Position numbers and translations under genes: made by a program | Notes under the pieces: model-generated | Told to the model about the DNA's origin: nothing | The model's database searches: none | What the model saw: only the letters and a program-made list of their open reading frames with translations | Assembly: GCA_016714815.1 (NCBI GenBank) | Contig: JADKBZ010000029.1 | Location: 1-26,433, forward strand | DNA from: Holophagales bacterium | GTDB lineage: Bacteria; Acidobacteriota; Thermoanaerobaculia; UBA5066 | Direction: 5' to 3' | Length of the DNA stretch: 26,433 bases | Shown here: positions 7,824-15,195 of the stretch, piece after piece | Layout: each line of letters begins with the position of its first letter | How positions within the stretch are numbered: position 1 is the stretch's first letter

Positions 7824-7859
7824 CGATTTCGTGCCAGGCACGAAATCGTGTATTACACG
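7824..7859. repeat. Two interlocked palindromes between convergent genes; possible bidirectional terminator or REP-like element
   Basis: The first palindrome has perfect 12-base arms (CGATTTCGTGCC at 7824-7835 and GGCACGAAATCG at 7837-7848) around a single A. It shares its last two bases with a second odd palindrome, CGTGTATTACACG (7847-7859). The pair lies between the stop codons of the Asp-box gene (7796) and rnhA (7879). As RNA the first could form an 11-bp hairpin with a 3-base loop, but no T-run follows on either strand. The one-base centre suggests a DNA-level palindrome such as a REP/BIME unit; copy number elsewhere in the genome is unknown. Confidence 0.55.
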
Positions 7860-7878
7860 GGTCCGAGCAGGCGTTCTG

Positions 7879-8568
7879 TCAGCGCACCGTGCGCCGGTAG
7901 GCCGTGGCGAGCGAGTCCGCGTACTCGTTCCAGCGGATGCCGGAGTGGGCGGCGACCCAGCGGACCTCGAGCTCGGGACGCGATCGGAGGATCGCGTAGA
8001 GCTCCTGGATCAGCTCGAGGTTCTTGATCGGGCCGTCCTTGCGTCTCCAGCCCCGCGCTTCCCAGCCCTTCGCCCACTTCGTGAGGGTGTGCACGCAGAG
8101 CATGCTGTCGGTGTAGAGGATGGCCGGGGTGCCCGGGGGAACGAGGCGGCAACCGGCGAGGAGGGCGACGAGCTCCATCCGGTTGTTCGTGGTGTGCTTC
8201 TCGTGGCCGCACTCTTCGGAGACGACCCGGTCCCCGGCCACGTGGACCGCTCCCCAGCCGCCAGGCCCCGGGTTCGGGTCGGCGGCGCCGTCGGTGAAGA
8301 CCCCGTCCTTCGGGCCCGCCGTGTGACGGGCGAGGACGGAGGCGACGGGAAGGTTCTCTTCGCGGGATCCGGCGCGGGACCGGGCGGCGCCTCCCGGCGC
8401 GGACGGGCTCGCCGCGGACGAGGCCTTCCCTTTCCCGTTCTTGCAACGGAAGCAGCTCTTCGGTTTCCACCCGGGGTACTTCGCCAGGATCTGCCGGCTC
8501 ACGGTGAACGGGCCGCCACATTCCTGGCAGACGAAGCTCTCCGCGGGGCCCTTAGAGGATTCGCTCAT
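7879..8568 (-). CDS. rnhA: Ribonuclease HI with N-terminal zinc-ribbon
   Basis: Cleaves the RNA strand of RNA-DNA hybrids. The C-terminal ~145 of 229 residues are a complete RNase HI: D93 in 'VFTDGAADPNPGPGGWG', E132 in 'NNRMELVALL', D154 in 'LYTDSML' and D218 in 'WNEYADSLA', plus the flexible-loop H208 in 'AAHSG'. The insertion around 'KWAKGWEARGWRRKDG' matches the basic handle of the E. coli type. An extra N-terminal domain carries four cysteines, C14-x2-C17 and C39-x2-C42 ('CQECGG', 'CFRCK'), a zinc-ribbon-like module probably aiding nucleic-acid binding, joined by an Ala/Ser/Gly linker. The ATG at 8568 is chosen because the zinc-binding domain begins right after it; it has no obvious ribosome site but an AT-rich -10-like stretch lies 8 bases upstream. 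It is probably transcribed separately from the oxidase genes 100 bases upstream. Confidence 0.93.
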   Translation of the reverse strand: MSESSKGPAESFVCQECGGPFTVSRQILAKYPGWKPKSCFRCKNGKGKASSAASPSAPGGAARSRAGSREENLPVASVLARHTAGPKDGVFTDGAADPNPGPGGWGAVHVAGDRVVSEECGHEKHTTNNRMELVALLAGCRLVPPGTPAILYTDSMLCVHTLTKWAKGWEARGWRRKDGPIKNLELIQELYAILRSRPELEVRWVAAHSGIRWNEYADSLATAYRRTVR

Positions 8569-8576
8569 GGCCGCAT

Positions 8577-8582
8577 TGAATA
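8577..8582 (-). promoter_or_regulatory. Candidate -10 element (TATTCA) upstream of rnhA
   Basis: Minus-strand TATTCA, extended by AT, ends eight bases before the rnhA ATG, with no Shine-Dalgarno in between. It follows the same close -10/start pattern as the deaminase and ketoacyl-synthase genes. A weak call, based on position and AT content only. Confidence 0.3.
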
Positions 8583-8669
8583 CCACACCGGCCGGACGCA
8601 CTTTCAGAAGGGCCGGAGGTTCTCGCACCGCGAACCAGGTCCGAGGGTCCGGACTCCTGGCGGCGCCCG

Positions 8670-9827
8670 CTATTTCAGCTTCTCCACGCCTCCGAACTCC
8701 CGCCCCGGCCTCAGCTCGTGGAGGACCCCTTCGTCCTCCGTTGTCAGCGTCTTCGTCACCATGCGCGACACGAGGGCTCCGACGCCCGGCCCGAGCATGT
8801 AGCCCTGCCCGCACATGCCGACCGCGTCGATGTACCCCTCGAGCGCCGCGCTCCGGCCGACGACGGGCGAGCCGTCGGGGGTCATTGGGTAGAGGCCCCG
8901 CCAGGTACGTCGCACCTTCAGGTTCGCGAGCTTCGGCATGAGCCCCACCATCCGCCGCGCGATGAGCGGCAGGAACTCCGACGTCTCGCGCCGGTCGGTG
9001 CCGATGAGGGGCGGCTCCGGGGTGATGCAGAAGATCACCTGCCCCGAGTGCGCCTGGTAGAAGTAGTAGTTCGCGGCGCCGGGCGTCCGGCGGATGTCGA
9101 CGATCATCGGCTCCAGGAACCGCTCCGCGGGTTCCGTGATCCCCGCCTCGTGGCTGTCGGGGTTCACCGGCACGTCCAGCCCCCCGGACTGCGCGAGAGA
9201 GCGGGCCCACGGCCCCGCGGCGTTGACGACGCAGGGGGTCGCGTAGCCCCCCTTGTCGGTCCTCACGCCGACGACCGTCCCCTTCCGCCGCATGAGGCTC
9301 GTGACGCGCTCGTGGAAGCGGCACTCCACGCCGAGCTCGACGGCCCGCCTGTGGAACGCCGAGGACGAGAGCATCGGAGAGGCCGACCCGTCCCCCGGGG
9401 AGAAGGTCCCTCCGAGGAGCCCTTCGGCGTCGAGGCCGGGCGCGAGCGCGAGGAGCGAGTCCTTCCCGTACCAGTCAATGTCGAGCCCGGCCCTCTTCTG
9501 GACGACGAGGAGCTCCTTCAGCGTCTTCTCCTCGCCGGAGCGGTAGGCGACGAACATGTAGCCGCCCTTACGCCATTCGATGTCGAAGCCGTGCGCCTCC
9601 TTCCAGGTGGAAAAGGTCTTCAGCGATTCGAGGCAGAGGCGGATCTTCGCGGGCGAGGAGTGGGTGGCGCGCAGGCCGCCGATCGCCGCCTTGTTGCTCC
9701 CCTGCCCGGCGGAGGCGAACTGGTCGACGCAGAGGACCTTCAGCCCCTTCTCGGCCAGCGACATCGCGGTGGGCATGCCGACGCTCCCCGCGCCGACGAC
9801 GACGGCGTCGTAGACGGAGGTCGTCAT
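8670..9827 (-). CDS. FAD-dependent amine/amino-acid dehydrogenase, catalytic (DAO-family) subunit
   Basis: A 385-residue DAO-fold flavoprotein, the size of HcnC, sarcosine oxidase beta and hydroxyproline/opine dehydrogenase catalytic subunits. The N-terminal Rossmann FAD site is 'AVVVGAGSVGMPTAMSLAEK' (G12-A-G14-x-x-G17) and an acidic residue closes the beta2 strand ('VLCVDQF'). 'NKAAIGGLRATH' corresponds to the FAD isoalloxazine contact of this family, and 'RTWRGLYPMTPDGSPVVGR' is the conserved C-terminal FAD segment. It would oxidise an N-methyl or secondary amine or an amino acid and pass electrons to the large subunit, whose stop overlaps this start by one base (TGATG), so the two are translationally coupled and almost certainly form one complex. 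The substrate (sarcosine, proline, hydroxyproline, opine, glycine) cannot be decided from sequence. It is followed by 100 bases and then rnhA. Confidence 0.88.
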   Translation of the reverse strand: MTTSVYDAVVVGAGSVGMPTAMSLAEKGLKVLCVDQFASAGQGSNKAAIGGLRATHSSPAKIRLCLESLKTFSTWKEAHGFDIEWRKGGYMFVAYRSGEEKTLKELLVVQKRAGLDIDWYGKDSLLALAPGLDAEGLLGGTFSPGDGSASPMLSSSAFHRRAVELGVECRFHERVTSLMRRKGTVVGVRTDKGGYATPCVVNAAGPWARSLAQSGGLDVPVNPDSHEAGITEPAERFLEPMIVDIRRTPGAANYYFYQAHSGQVIFCITPEPPLIGTDRRETSEFLPLIARRMVGLMPKLANLKVRRTWRGLYPMTPDGSPVVGRSAALEGYIDAVGMCGQGYMLGPGVGALVSRMVTKTLTTEDEGVLHELRPGREFGGVEKLK

Positions 9828-11959
9828 CACACGCCTCCCACCAGCGGACCGACCGACCGGTGCGCGGCGTCCCGTGTCGGCCCCTCGCCGGTCACGACGC
9901 CCGCGAAGGCGCCGAGCGGCACCTCCATGAAGACGGGGCGCTGCGTCAACGGCGTCACGTGGGCGACCGGCACCCCCTCCTCGCGAAAGACCCGCGCGAT
10001 GAGGCTGGGGCACGTCTTCCCGCCGCAGGCGCCCATGCCGGCGCGGGTGAGGGCCTTGAGGTGGTTCAGGTCGCGAACCCCCTCGCGGATGTGCCGGCGG
10101 ATCTCCCCCGCCGTAACCCGCTCGCAGCGGCAGACGACGTCGTCGTCGTCGATCCGCTCGACCTCTTCCTCCATCGCCGCCGAGACCCACGGCGCCTGGA
10201 CCTGGATGCCGGCGATCAGCTTGGCGATCTCCCGCGGCGCCTTCACCTTCACGAGAAGGGCGTGGTCCGCGAACTTCGGCGAGCGGACCTTCGCCACCGG
10301 CACGTGCCCGAGGACCTTCCCGAGCGTGTCCAGGACCGTGACCATGTCGCCTTCCTTGATGGTCGTCTTCGGGAACTCGAACGGGATCGAGACGAGGACC
10401 CCTTCGGCGTCCTTCTTCCGGTAGTCGACGAGCGTCACGGCGAGGCCGGGGCAGATGGCGACGCACTGCTCGCAGGCGATGCAGGCGCTCTCGTCGAACG
10501 TCGGCAGGCCGAGGATGTCGTCCCCCTCGATCTTGATCGCGCCCTTCGGGCAGATCGACGTGCAGGGGTTGCACGGGATCTCCTGGGAGCAGTGGAAGAT
10601 CGGGAAGACGCCCGCCTCGTGCTCGGGGATCTCCTCGGTGATGACGGCCCCCGGCCGCGCCTTGAGGACCTCGGCAGTGCGCACCCACTCGGCGGGGACC
10701 TCGCCGACGTCGCGCCCCAGCATCCGCGCGATCTCGGTCCCCTTGATCTTCCCGGTGAACATCGCCGCGCTCGCTTCGGCAATCTCCTCGGCGTCTCCCG
10801 CCCCGAGGACGGGGAGCCCGAACTCCTTCGCCTTCTTCAGGAACTCGTCGACCGGGTCGAGCCCGACGGCGACGAGGAGCGTGTCGCACTGGAACGTCTT
10901 CTCCGTCCCGGGAACGACCTTCCAGGACGGGTCGAGCTTCGCGATGGTGACGCTCTCGACCTCTTCCTTCCCGTTAGCCGAGACGATCGTGTGGCGCGTG
11001 TGGATCGGCACGCCCATCCTCACGAGCTTGTCGCGGTGGACCTTGTAGCCGCCGCAGTCGTCGAGCGCCTCGCAGAGGCCGACGACCCCGATCCCCGCCT
11101 GGAGCGCGTGGTAGGCGCCGATGAGGCCCACGTTTCCGCCGCCGACGACGAAGAGCCGCTCGGCGGGGCGGACGAGGTCGCGGTTCACGAGCGTCTGGAA
11201 CGCCCCCGCGCCGTAGACGCCGGGGAGCGTGTTCCCCTTGAAGACGAGCGACTTCTCGCGGGCGCCGGTCGCGACGAGGAGAACGTGCGGGCGGACGAGG
11301 ACGTAGTGGTTCTGTCTGAGGACGCCCACCTTGCGGTCGGAAAAGACCGCAAGGGCCGTCGTCTCGGTCCAGATGCGGACGCTCGGGTGGGAGCGGAGCT
11401 CCGCCTCGAGCCTGGCTCCGATGTCCATCCCGCGTGTTCCCGCGTGGCACGCCTCGATGGAGCCGAAGAACTTGTGCGTCTGCAGGACCAGCTTGCCGCC
11501 GAGCGCGGCCTTGTCGTCGACGAGGACGACGTTCACCCCCGCCTTGCCGAGCTCGATCGCCGCGGCGAGGCCCGCGGGGCCGCCGCCGAGAATCAGGCAT
11601 TCCGTCTCGACCGTCTCCACGTCGTGGAAGCGCAGGTCGCCGCCGCCGTCGAGGAGCTTCGCCTTGCCGTCGAGCGGCTCGACCGTCATTCCGTCGCCGA
11701 CCGGCACCATGCACGCCTTCACCGAGAGGCCGTTCGCCACGACCGAGCACTGGGCGCACTGGCCGTTGGCGCAGAAGATCCCTTGGGGCGAGCCGTCCTT
11801 GTGGTGGTGCCCGAAGATCCGGACGCCATTCGCGAAGAGAGCCGACGCGATCGTCTCTCCCGGCCGGGCCCGGTAGCTCTCGCCTCTCCAGGTGAACGGC
11901 ACCACGGCCTCGCCGGGCGCCGGAAGGATCGGGTGTTCCCGGATTCGGTAGTCCGACAT
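9827..11959 (-). CDS. Multi-cluster electron-transfer subunit of FAD amine dehydrogenase (2Fe-2S / Pyr_redox / 2x4Fe-4S / BFD fusion)
   Basis: A 710-residue fusion. Residues ~20-97 are a Fer2_4-type [2Fe-2S] domain with C63, C68, C71 and C83. Residues ~120-440 are a two-dinucleotide-binding disulfide-reductase fold: 'LILGGGPAGLAAAIELGKAG' with G125-G130, and a second site in 'LFVVGGGNVGLIGAY'. Residues 457-504 hold an inserted 2x[4Fe-4S] ferredoxin: C457, C463, C466, C470-P and C493, C496, C499, C503-P. Residues ~608-665 are a BFD-like [2Fe-2S] module, C610, C612, C645 and C650 ('VCRCERV', 'ACGGKTC'). In HcnA/HcnB-type complexes the first two parts are encoded separately and the 4Fe-4S pair is usually absent. 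The ATG at 11959 has GAGGAG five bases upstream; a longer in-frame extension is Arg/Pro-rich non-homologous sequence. It likely passes electrons from the DAO subunit to ferredoxin, NAD(P) or quinone. Confidence 0.9.
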   Translation of the reverse strand: MSDYRIREHPILPAPGEAVVPFTWRGESYRARPGETIASALFANGVRIFGHHHKDGSPQGIFCANGQCAQCSVVANGLSVKACMVPVGDGMTVEPLDGKAKLLDGGGDLRFHDVETVETECLILGGGPAGLAAAIELGKAGVNVVLVDDKAALGGKLVLQTHKFFGSIEACHAGTRGMDIGARLEAELRSHPSVRIWTETTALAVFSDRKVGVLRQNHYVLVRPHVLLVATGAREKSLVFKGNTLPGVYGAGAFQTLVNRDLVRPAERLFVVGGGNVGLIGAYHALQAGIGVVGLCEALDDCGGYKVHRDKLVRMGVPIHTRHTIVSANGKEEVESVTIAKLDPSWKVVPGTEKTFQCDTLLVAVGLDPVDEFLKKAKEFGLPVLGAGDAEEIAEASAAMFTGKIKGTEIARMLGRDVGEVPAEWVRTAEVLKARPGAVITEEIPEHEAGVFPIFHCSQEIPCNPCTSICPKGAIKIEGDDILGLPTFDESACIACEQCVAICPGLAVTLVDYRKKDAEGVLVSIPFEFPKTTIKEGDMVTVLDTLGKVLGHVPVAKVRSPKFADHALLVKVKAPREIAKLIAGIQVQAPWVSAAMEEEVERIDDDDVVCRCERVTAGEIRRHIREGVRDLNHLKALTRAGMGACGGKTCPSLIARVFREEGVPVAHVTPLTQRPVFMEVPLGAFAGVVTGEGPTRDAAHRSVGPLVGGV

Positions 11960-11971
11960 GCGGCTCCTCGT

Positions 11972-11987
11972 GTCCGGCCCGCCGGAC
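11972..11987. promoter_or_regulatory. Perfect 7-bp dyad just upstream of the dehydrogenase operon start
   Basis: GTCCGGC and GCCGGAC are separated by two bases, between the predicted promoter and the ribosome binding site of the large subunit. It could be a repressor operator or an mRNA hairpin limiting ribosome access. GC-rich DNA gives such dyads by chance, so the call is weak. Confidence 0.25.
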
Positions 11988-12054
11988 CGGCGGCTCGGTG
12001 CCGCGGCGGGGGGCCGGGTGGGGCGCGCTCGCGTCGCGACCGGCCCGACCGATG

Positions 12055-12083
12055 AGGATAGAGAGGACGGGGCACGGCGTCCA
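12055..12083 (-). promoter_or_regulatory. Candidate sigma-70 promoter of the dehydrogenase operon
   Basis: On the minus strand TGGACG (12083-12078, 4/6 match to TTGACA) is followed after exactly 17 bases by TATCCT (12060-12055, 4/6 match to TATAAT). Transcription would start near 12048, giving a leader of about 90 bases before the ATG at 11959. The neighbouring gene starts at 12166 on the other strand, so the promoter lies in the divergent spacer. Confidence 0.45.
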
Positions 12084-12165
12084 GCCGGGAGCCGGGAGCG
12101 GGTCGCGGCCGGGCGGCATCCCCCGTCCGTGAGGATTCGGATCGGCGTCACACTTCCGGCCAGCG

Positions 12166-15090
12166 ATGTCGCACCCCGTTCCCGAGCACCCCCGGCTGGC
12201 GTCCCCCGTCGGGGCAATCCGGCGCCTCCTTCGCCGGGGGCGCCCGGAGCCCGCGCGGGAGCCGCTTTACTGCCCCACGGTGGACTCGGTGTTCCTGCGC
12301 GCCACGGGCGACCTCGTCTGCTGGGACGACGCCGGGAGCGGCACGCTCCTGCAGGCGTGGGATGAGAGCTCGGACTACGGACGCGACGTCTGGCTCGGAA
12401 AGCCCTACGAAACCGTACGGCGCAGCCTGGGGCGCGGCCGAATGCCCTTCCCGGACGTCTGCCGTCGCTGCCTCGTCCTTCGGTCGAACGCCTCGAGCCC
12501 GGAGCGGGGACCGGATCCGAGACGCATCGATACCTTCCAGGTGGAGCCCTCGTACCACTGCTCCCTCGACTGCGCCGGCTGCATTCCCCGGGCCGTGCGC
12601 GAGGCGGCGCCGCCCCGGAACCTCGACCCGGCCGTCTTCCGGAAGGTGCTGGCCGACCTCGCCGCCGCGTCCATCCCCGTCCGCGCCTTCGACTTCCAGG
12701 GGCACGGCGAGCCGCTGATGCACCCCGGCCTCTGGGAGCTCGTAAGCCTGGCCCGCGAGGCGTTTCCGTCGAGCGTCCTCTCCCTGACGACGAACGCCCA
12801 CGGACGCGTGACCGGGAAGGCGCTGAAGGCCGGCCTCGACGAGGTCGTCTGCGCGATCGACGGCGCAGAACAGGAGAGCTACGCCTCGTACAGGGCAGGG
12901 GGCCGCCTCGACCTCGCCCTCCGCTTCCTGGCGGACTTCGCCGAGGGCGCTCGCGGCCTCGGCCTCCCCACCGCCGTCGTCTGGAAGTACGTCCTCTTCG
13001 AGAGGAACTCGGGGTCCGGCGAGCTGGCCGAGGCGCTGCGCCTGGCGGCCCGGTTCGGCGTGGCGGAGGTTCGGTTCGTGAGGACCCGGAACGGCGAGGC
13101 CTCGAGCCGCGTCCGCGGAGCCGAGGACCTTCCCGGCGCGCCGCCGGGTCTGCGGGTCCGGTTCGAGCGGCACGAAGCGGACGAGATCGACCTCGACCTG
13201 CGGCTCGCGCAGGTTCGCCGGCGGCTCGACGAGGGCGACGGCGCCGGAGCGGCCGAGCTCGCCCTTTCCGTTGCGGAGCTCCTCGCGCGTTTCGTTCCAG
13301 GTCCCGAAGCCGCCACTGGGGCCGACCGTCGGCTCGCCCGGCAGCTCGAGGAGCTGAGCCCGGAGCTCCCCGCCGGCGCCCGGCTCGCCGTTCGGGAGGC
13401 CGTGGAGCCGCTCCTCCCGCCGGACCCGCCGGAGGTCGAGCCCGACGCTCCGGCTCCCGGCCAGCTCGCGCGGAGCATCGCCCAGGTGCGCGACGCCCGG
13501 CGTCTCCTCGGCTACGCCCCCGTCGTCACCGGCCTCCGGCCTTTCTGGCAGGGGGACGGCGCCCTCTACCCGCAGTTCGTCGACTCCGCGCGGGGCTGTG
13601 AGCTCGTCGACACGAACGGGCGCGTCCTCCTCGACTGGATGAGCGGCTACGGCTCGGTCGTCCTCGGGTACCGGGAGCCGGAGGTCGAGGAAGCCGTGAG
13701 AGAGCAGCTCGCGTGCGGACCGGTCGTCCCGTTCGGGCACCCTCTCGAGCTCGACCTGGCGCGGGCGATCGTCCGCCTGGTGCCCTGCGCCGAGAGCGTC
13801 GCTTTCGGCAAGAACGGCTCGGACGTCCTCACGGCCGCCGTCCGGATCGCCCGGCACGTCACCTCGCGCGAGGTCGTCCTGACCCACGGCTTCCACGGTT
13901 TCCAGGACTGGTTCGCGGCCGCCAACCCCGGCATCGGCGGAATTCCGCGGGCCCTTCGCGAGCTGGTGCATCCGTTCCCGTGGAACGACCTCGACGCGGT
14001 CGCGGCTCTCTTCAGGCAGTTCAGGGGGCGCGTGGCGGCCGTCGTGATGGAGCCGGCGAAACAGCATCTTCCGGCACCGGGATTCCTGGAGGGGGTGCGC
14101 GCGCTCGCTCGTCGGAACGGGGCTCTCCTCGTCTTCGACGAGATCGTGACCGGGTTCCGCTTCGCCCTCGGCGGCGCCCAGGAGCTCTTCGGGGTCGTCC
14201 CCGACCTCGCCTGCTTCGGCAAGGCTCTGGCGAACGGGTGGCCGATCTCCGTCCTCGCAGGCCGCCGGGACCTTCTGCGCCGCTGGCCGGAAGTGGGCGT
14301 CGACATGACCTGGAGAAGCGAGACCCTCTCCCTCGCCGCCGCGCGCTGCGTCGTCCGACTCCTCGAGGAGCGCCCCGTCCTGGCGCACCTGGCGTCGGTC
14401 GGGGAGCGCCTCCGGTCCGGCTTCGACACGGCCGCCGGCGAGGCCGGCGTCCCGGCGAGGCTGACCGGCCACCCCTCCCGGCTCGCCCTCTCGTTCGAGC
14501 CGAGCGGCGACCTCCCGGGCCACCGGCTCCTGGAGACTTTCATCGACGAGTGCCTGAAGAGGAGGGTCGTGACGAACGGCACCCTCCTCCCGAACGCCGC
14601 GCACGGGGAGAGAGAGATCGGGAGAACCGTCGAAGTGTTCCGCGAAGCGCTCGGCGTCGTGGGCGACGTCGTCTCGAGCGGGCGCCTCTCCGGGGCGGGA
14701 TCGCCCTACGGCCCGTGGATAAAGGGCTGCCTCGACGGCGGAACGTTCTCCGAAGAGGGCCTTGCGCTGACCGGCTGGCTCCTCGGCGAGGACGGAAGGG
14801 CGCTCGATCTCGTGATCGAAGCCCCCGACGGGACCGCTGTCGCGCCGATCCGCGTGAAACGCCCCGACGTGGCCCGCGCGCACCCGTTCACCCGCGGCGC
14901 CCAGGAGAGCGGCTTTCGCGCCCTCCTCCCGGCCGCTTCTTTTCGGACTCCCGACGGACCGTGGATCCTGACCCTCCGGGCCCGGCGCGGCGGCAGGACC
15001 GTCTACCGCTGCACGGTGGTCCACGCGGGCGGCGAGGTCCCTTCCCGCGATCCCCTGGAGATTCCGAACGGAGCCCTCGTGGAGGTCTGA
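12166..15090 (+). CDS. SPASM-like / radical SAM / class III aminotransferase fusion protein
   Basis: A 974-residue multidomain protein. Residues ~35-105 look like a SPASM-type auxiliary cluster domain placed N-terminal: C36, C52 ('ATGDLVCWDD'), C99 and C102 ('VCRRCL'). Residues ~122-340 are a radical SAM core: C132-x3-C136-x2-C139 in 'YHCSLDCAGC', then the 'GHGEPLMHPG' SAM-contact strand. A helical linker spans ~345-465. Residues ~470-850 are a PLP class III aminotransferase of the glutamate-1-semialdehyde-aminomutase/sugar-aminotransferase type: 'FGKNGSDVLTAAVRIAR', D658 in 'VFDEIVTGFR', Schiff-base K686 in 'CFGKALANGWP'. Residues ~855-974 are a beta domain with 'LTGWLLGEDG', 'KRPDVARAHP' and 'ESGFRALLP', a pattern I associate with surface-polysaccharide proteins. 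Both active sites look intact. It may make or modify an amino sugar or amino acid by coupled radical and PLP chemistry; the reaction is unknown. No clear ribosome site precedes the ATG. It stands alone as a transcription unit. Confidence 0.88.
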   Translation: MSHPVPEHPRLASPVGAIRRLLRRGRPEPAREPLYCPTVDSVFLRATGDLVCWDDAGSGTLLQAWDESSDYGRDVWLGKPYETVRRSLGRGRMPFPDVCRRCLVLRSNASSPERGPDPRRIDTFQVEPSYHCSLDCAGCIPRAVREAAPPRNLDPAVFRKVLADLAAASIPVRAFDFQGHGEPLMHPGLWELVSLAREAFPSSVLSLTTNAHGRVTGKALKAGLDEVVCAIDGAEQESYASYRAGGRLDLALRFLADFAEGARGLGLPTAVVWKYVLFERNSGSGELAEALRLAARFGVAEVRFVRTRNGEASSRVRGAEDLPGAPPGLRVRFERHEADEIDLDLRLAQVRRRLDEGDGAGAAELALSVAELLARFVPGPEAATGADRRLARQLEELSPELPAGARLAVREAVEPLLPPDPPEVEPDAPAPGQLARSIAQVRDARRLLGYAPVVTGLRPFWQGDGALYPQFVDSARGCELVDTNGRVLLDWMSGYGSVVLGYREPEVEEAVREQLACGPVVPFGHPLELDLARAIVRLVPCAESVAFGKNGSDVLTAAVRIARHVTSREVVLTHGFHGFQDWFAAANPGIGGIPRALRELVHPFPWNDLDAVAALFRQFRGRVAAVVMEPAKQHLPAPGFLEGVRALARRNGALLVFDEIVTGFRFALGGAQELFGVVPDLACFGKALANGWPISVLAGRRDLLRRWPEVGVDMTWRSETLSLAAARCVVRLLEERPVLAHLASVGERLRSGFDTAAGEAGVPARLTGHPSRLALSFEPSGDLPGHRLLETFIDECLKRRVVTNGTLLPNAAHGEREIGRTVEVFREALGVVGDVVSSGRLSGAGSPYGPWIKGCLDGGTFSEEGLALTGWLLGEDGRALDLVIEAPDGTAVAPIRVKRPDVARAHPFTRGAQESGFRALLPAASFRTPDGPWILTLRARRGGRTVYRCTVVHAGGEVPSRDPLEIPNGALVEV

Positions 15091-15163
15091 GCGCCCGGCG
15101 TCAGGCCCGGGAGAGGAGCCTCTGGCGATCCCGCCGCGGCTCCGCGTAACCGGGCCGGTGGAC

Positions 15164-15169
15164 TACGAT
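15164..15169 (+). promoter_or_regulatory. Candidate -10 element (TACGAT) of the lipocalin-like protein gene
   Basis: The same TACGAT hexamer as at 2963, here 26 bases before the ATG at 15196, giving a short leader of about 20 bases with a strong AGGAGG (15185-15190). No -35 is recognisable. Confidence 0.35.
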
Positions 15170-15195
15170 CCGCGTCACACCCCCAGGAGGTCCGT

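Noticed and set aside
12148..15024. A 958-codon minus-strand frame opposite the radical SAM fusion
   Set aside because: The + strand has two complete active sites and correct domain order; the opposite frame is low-complexity without motifs.
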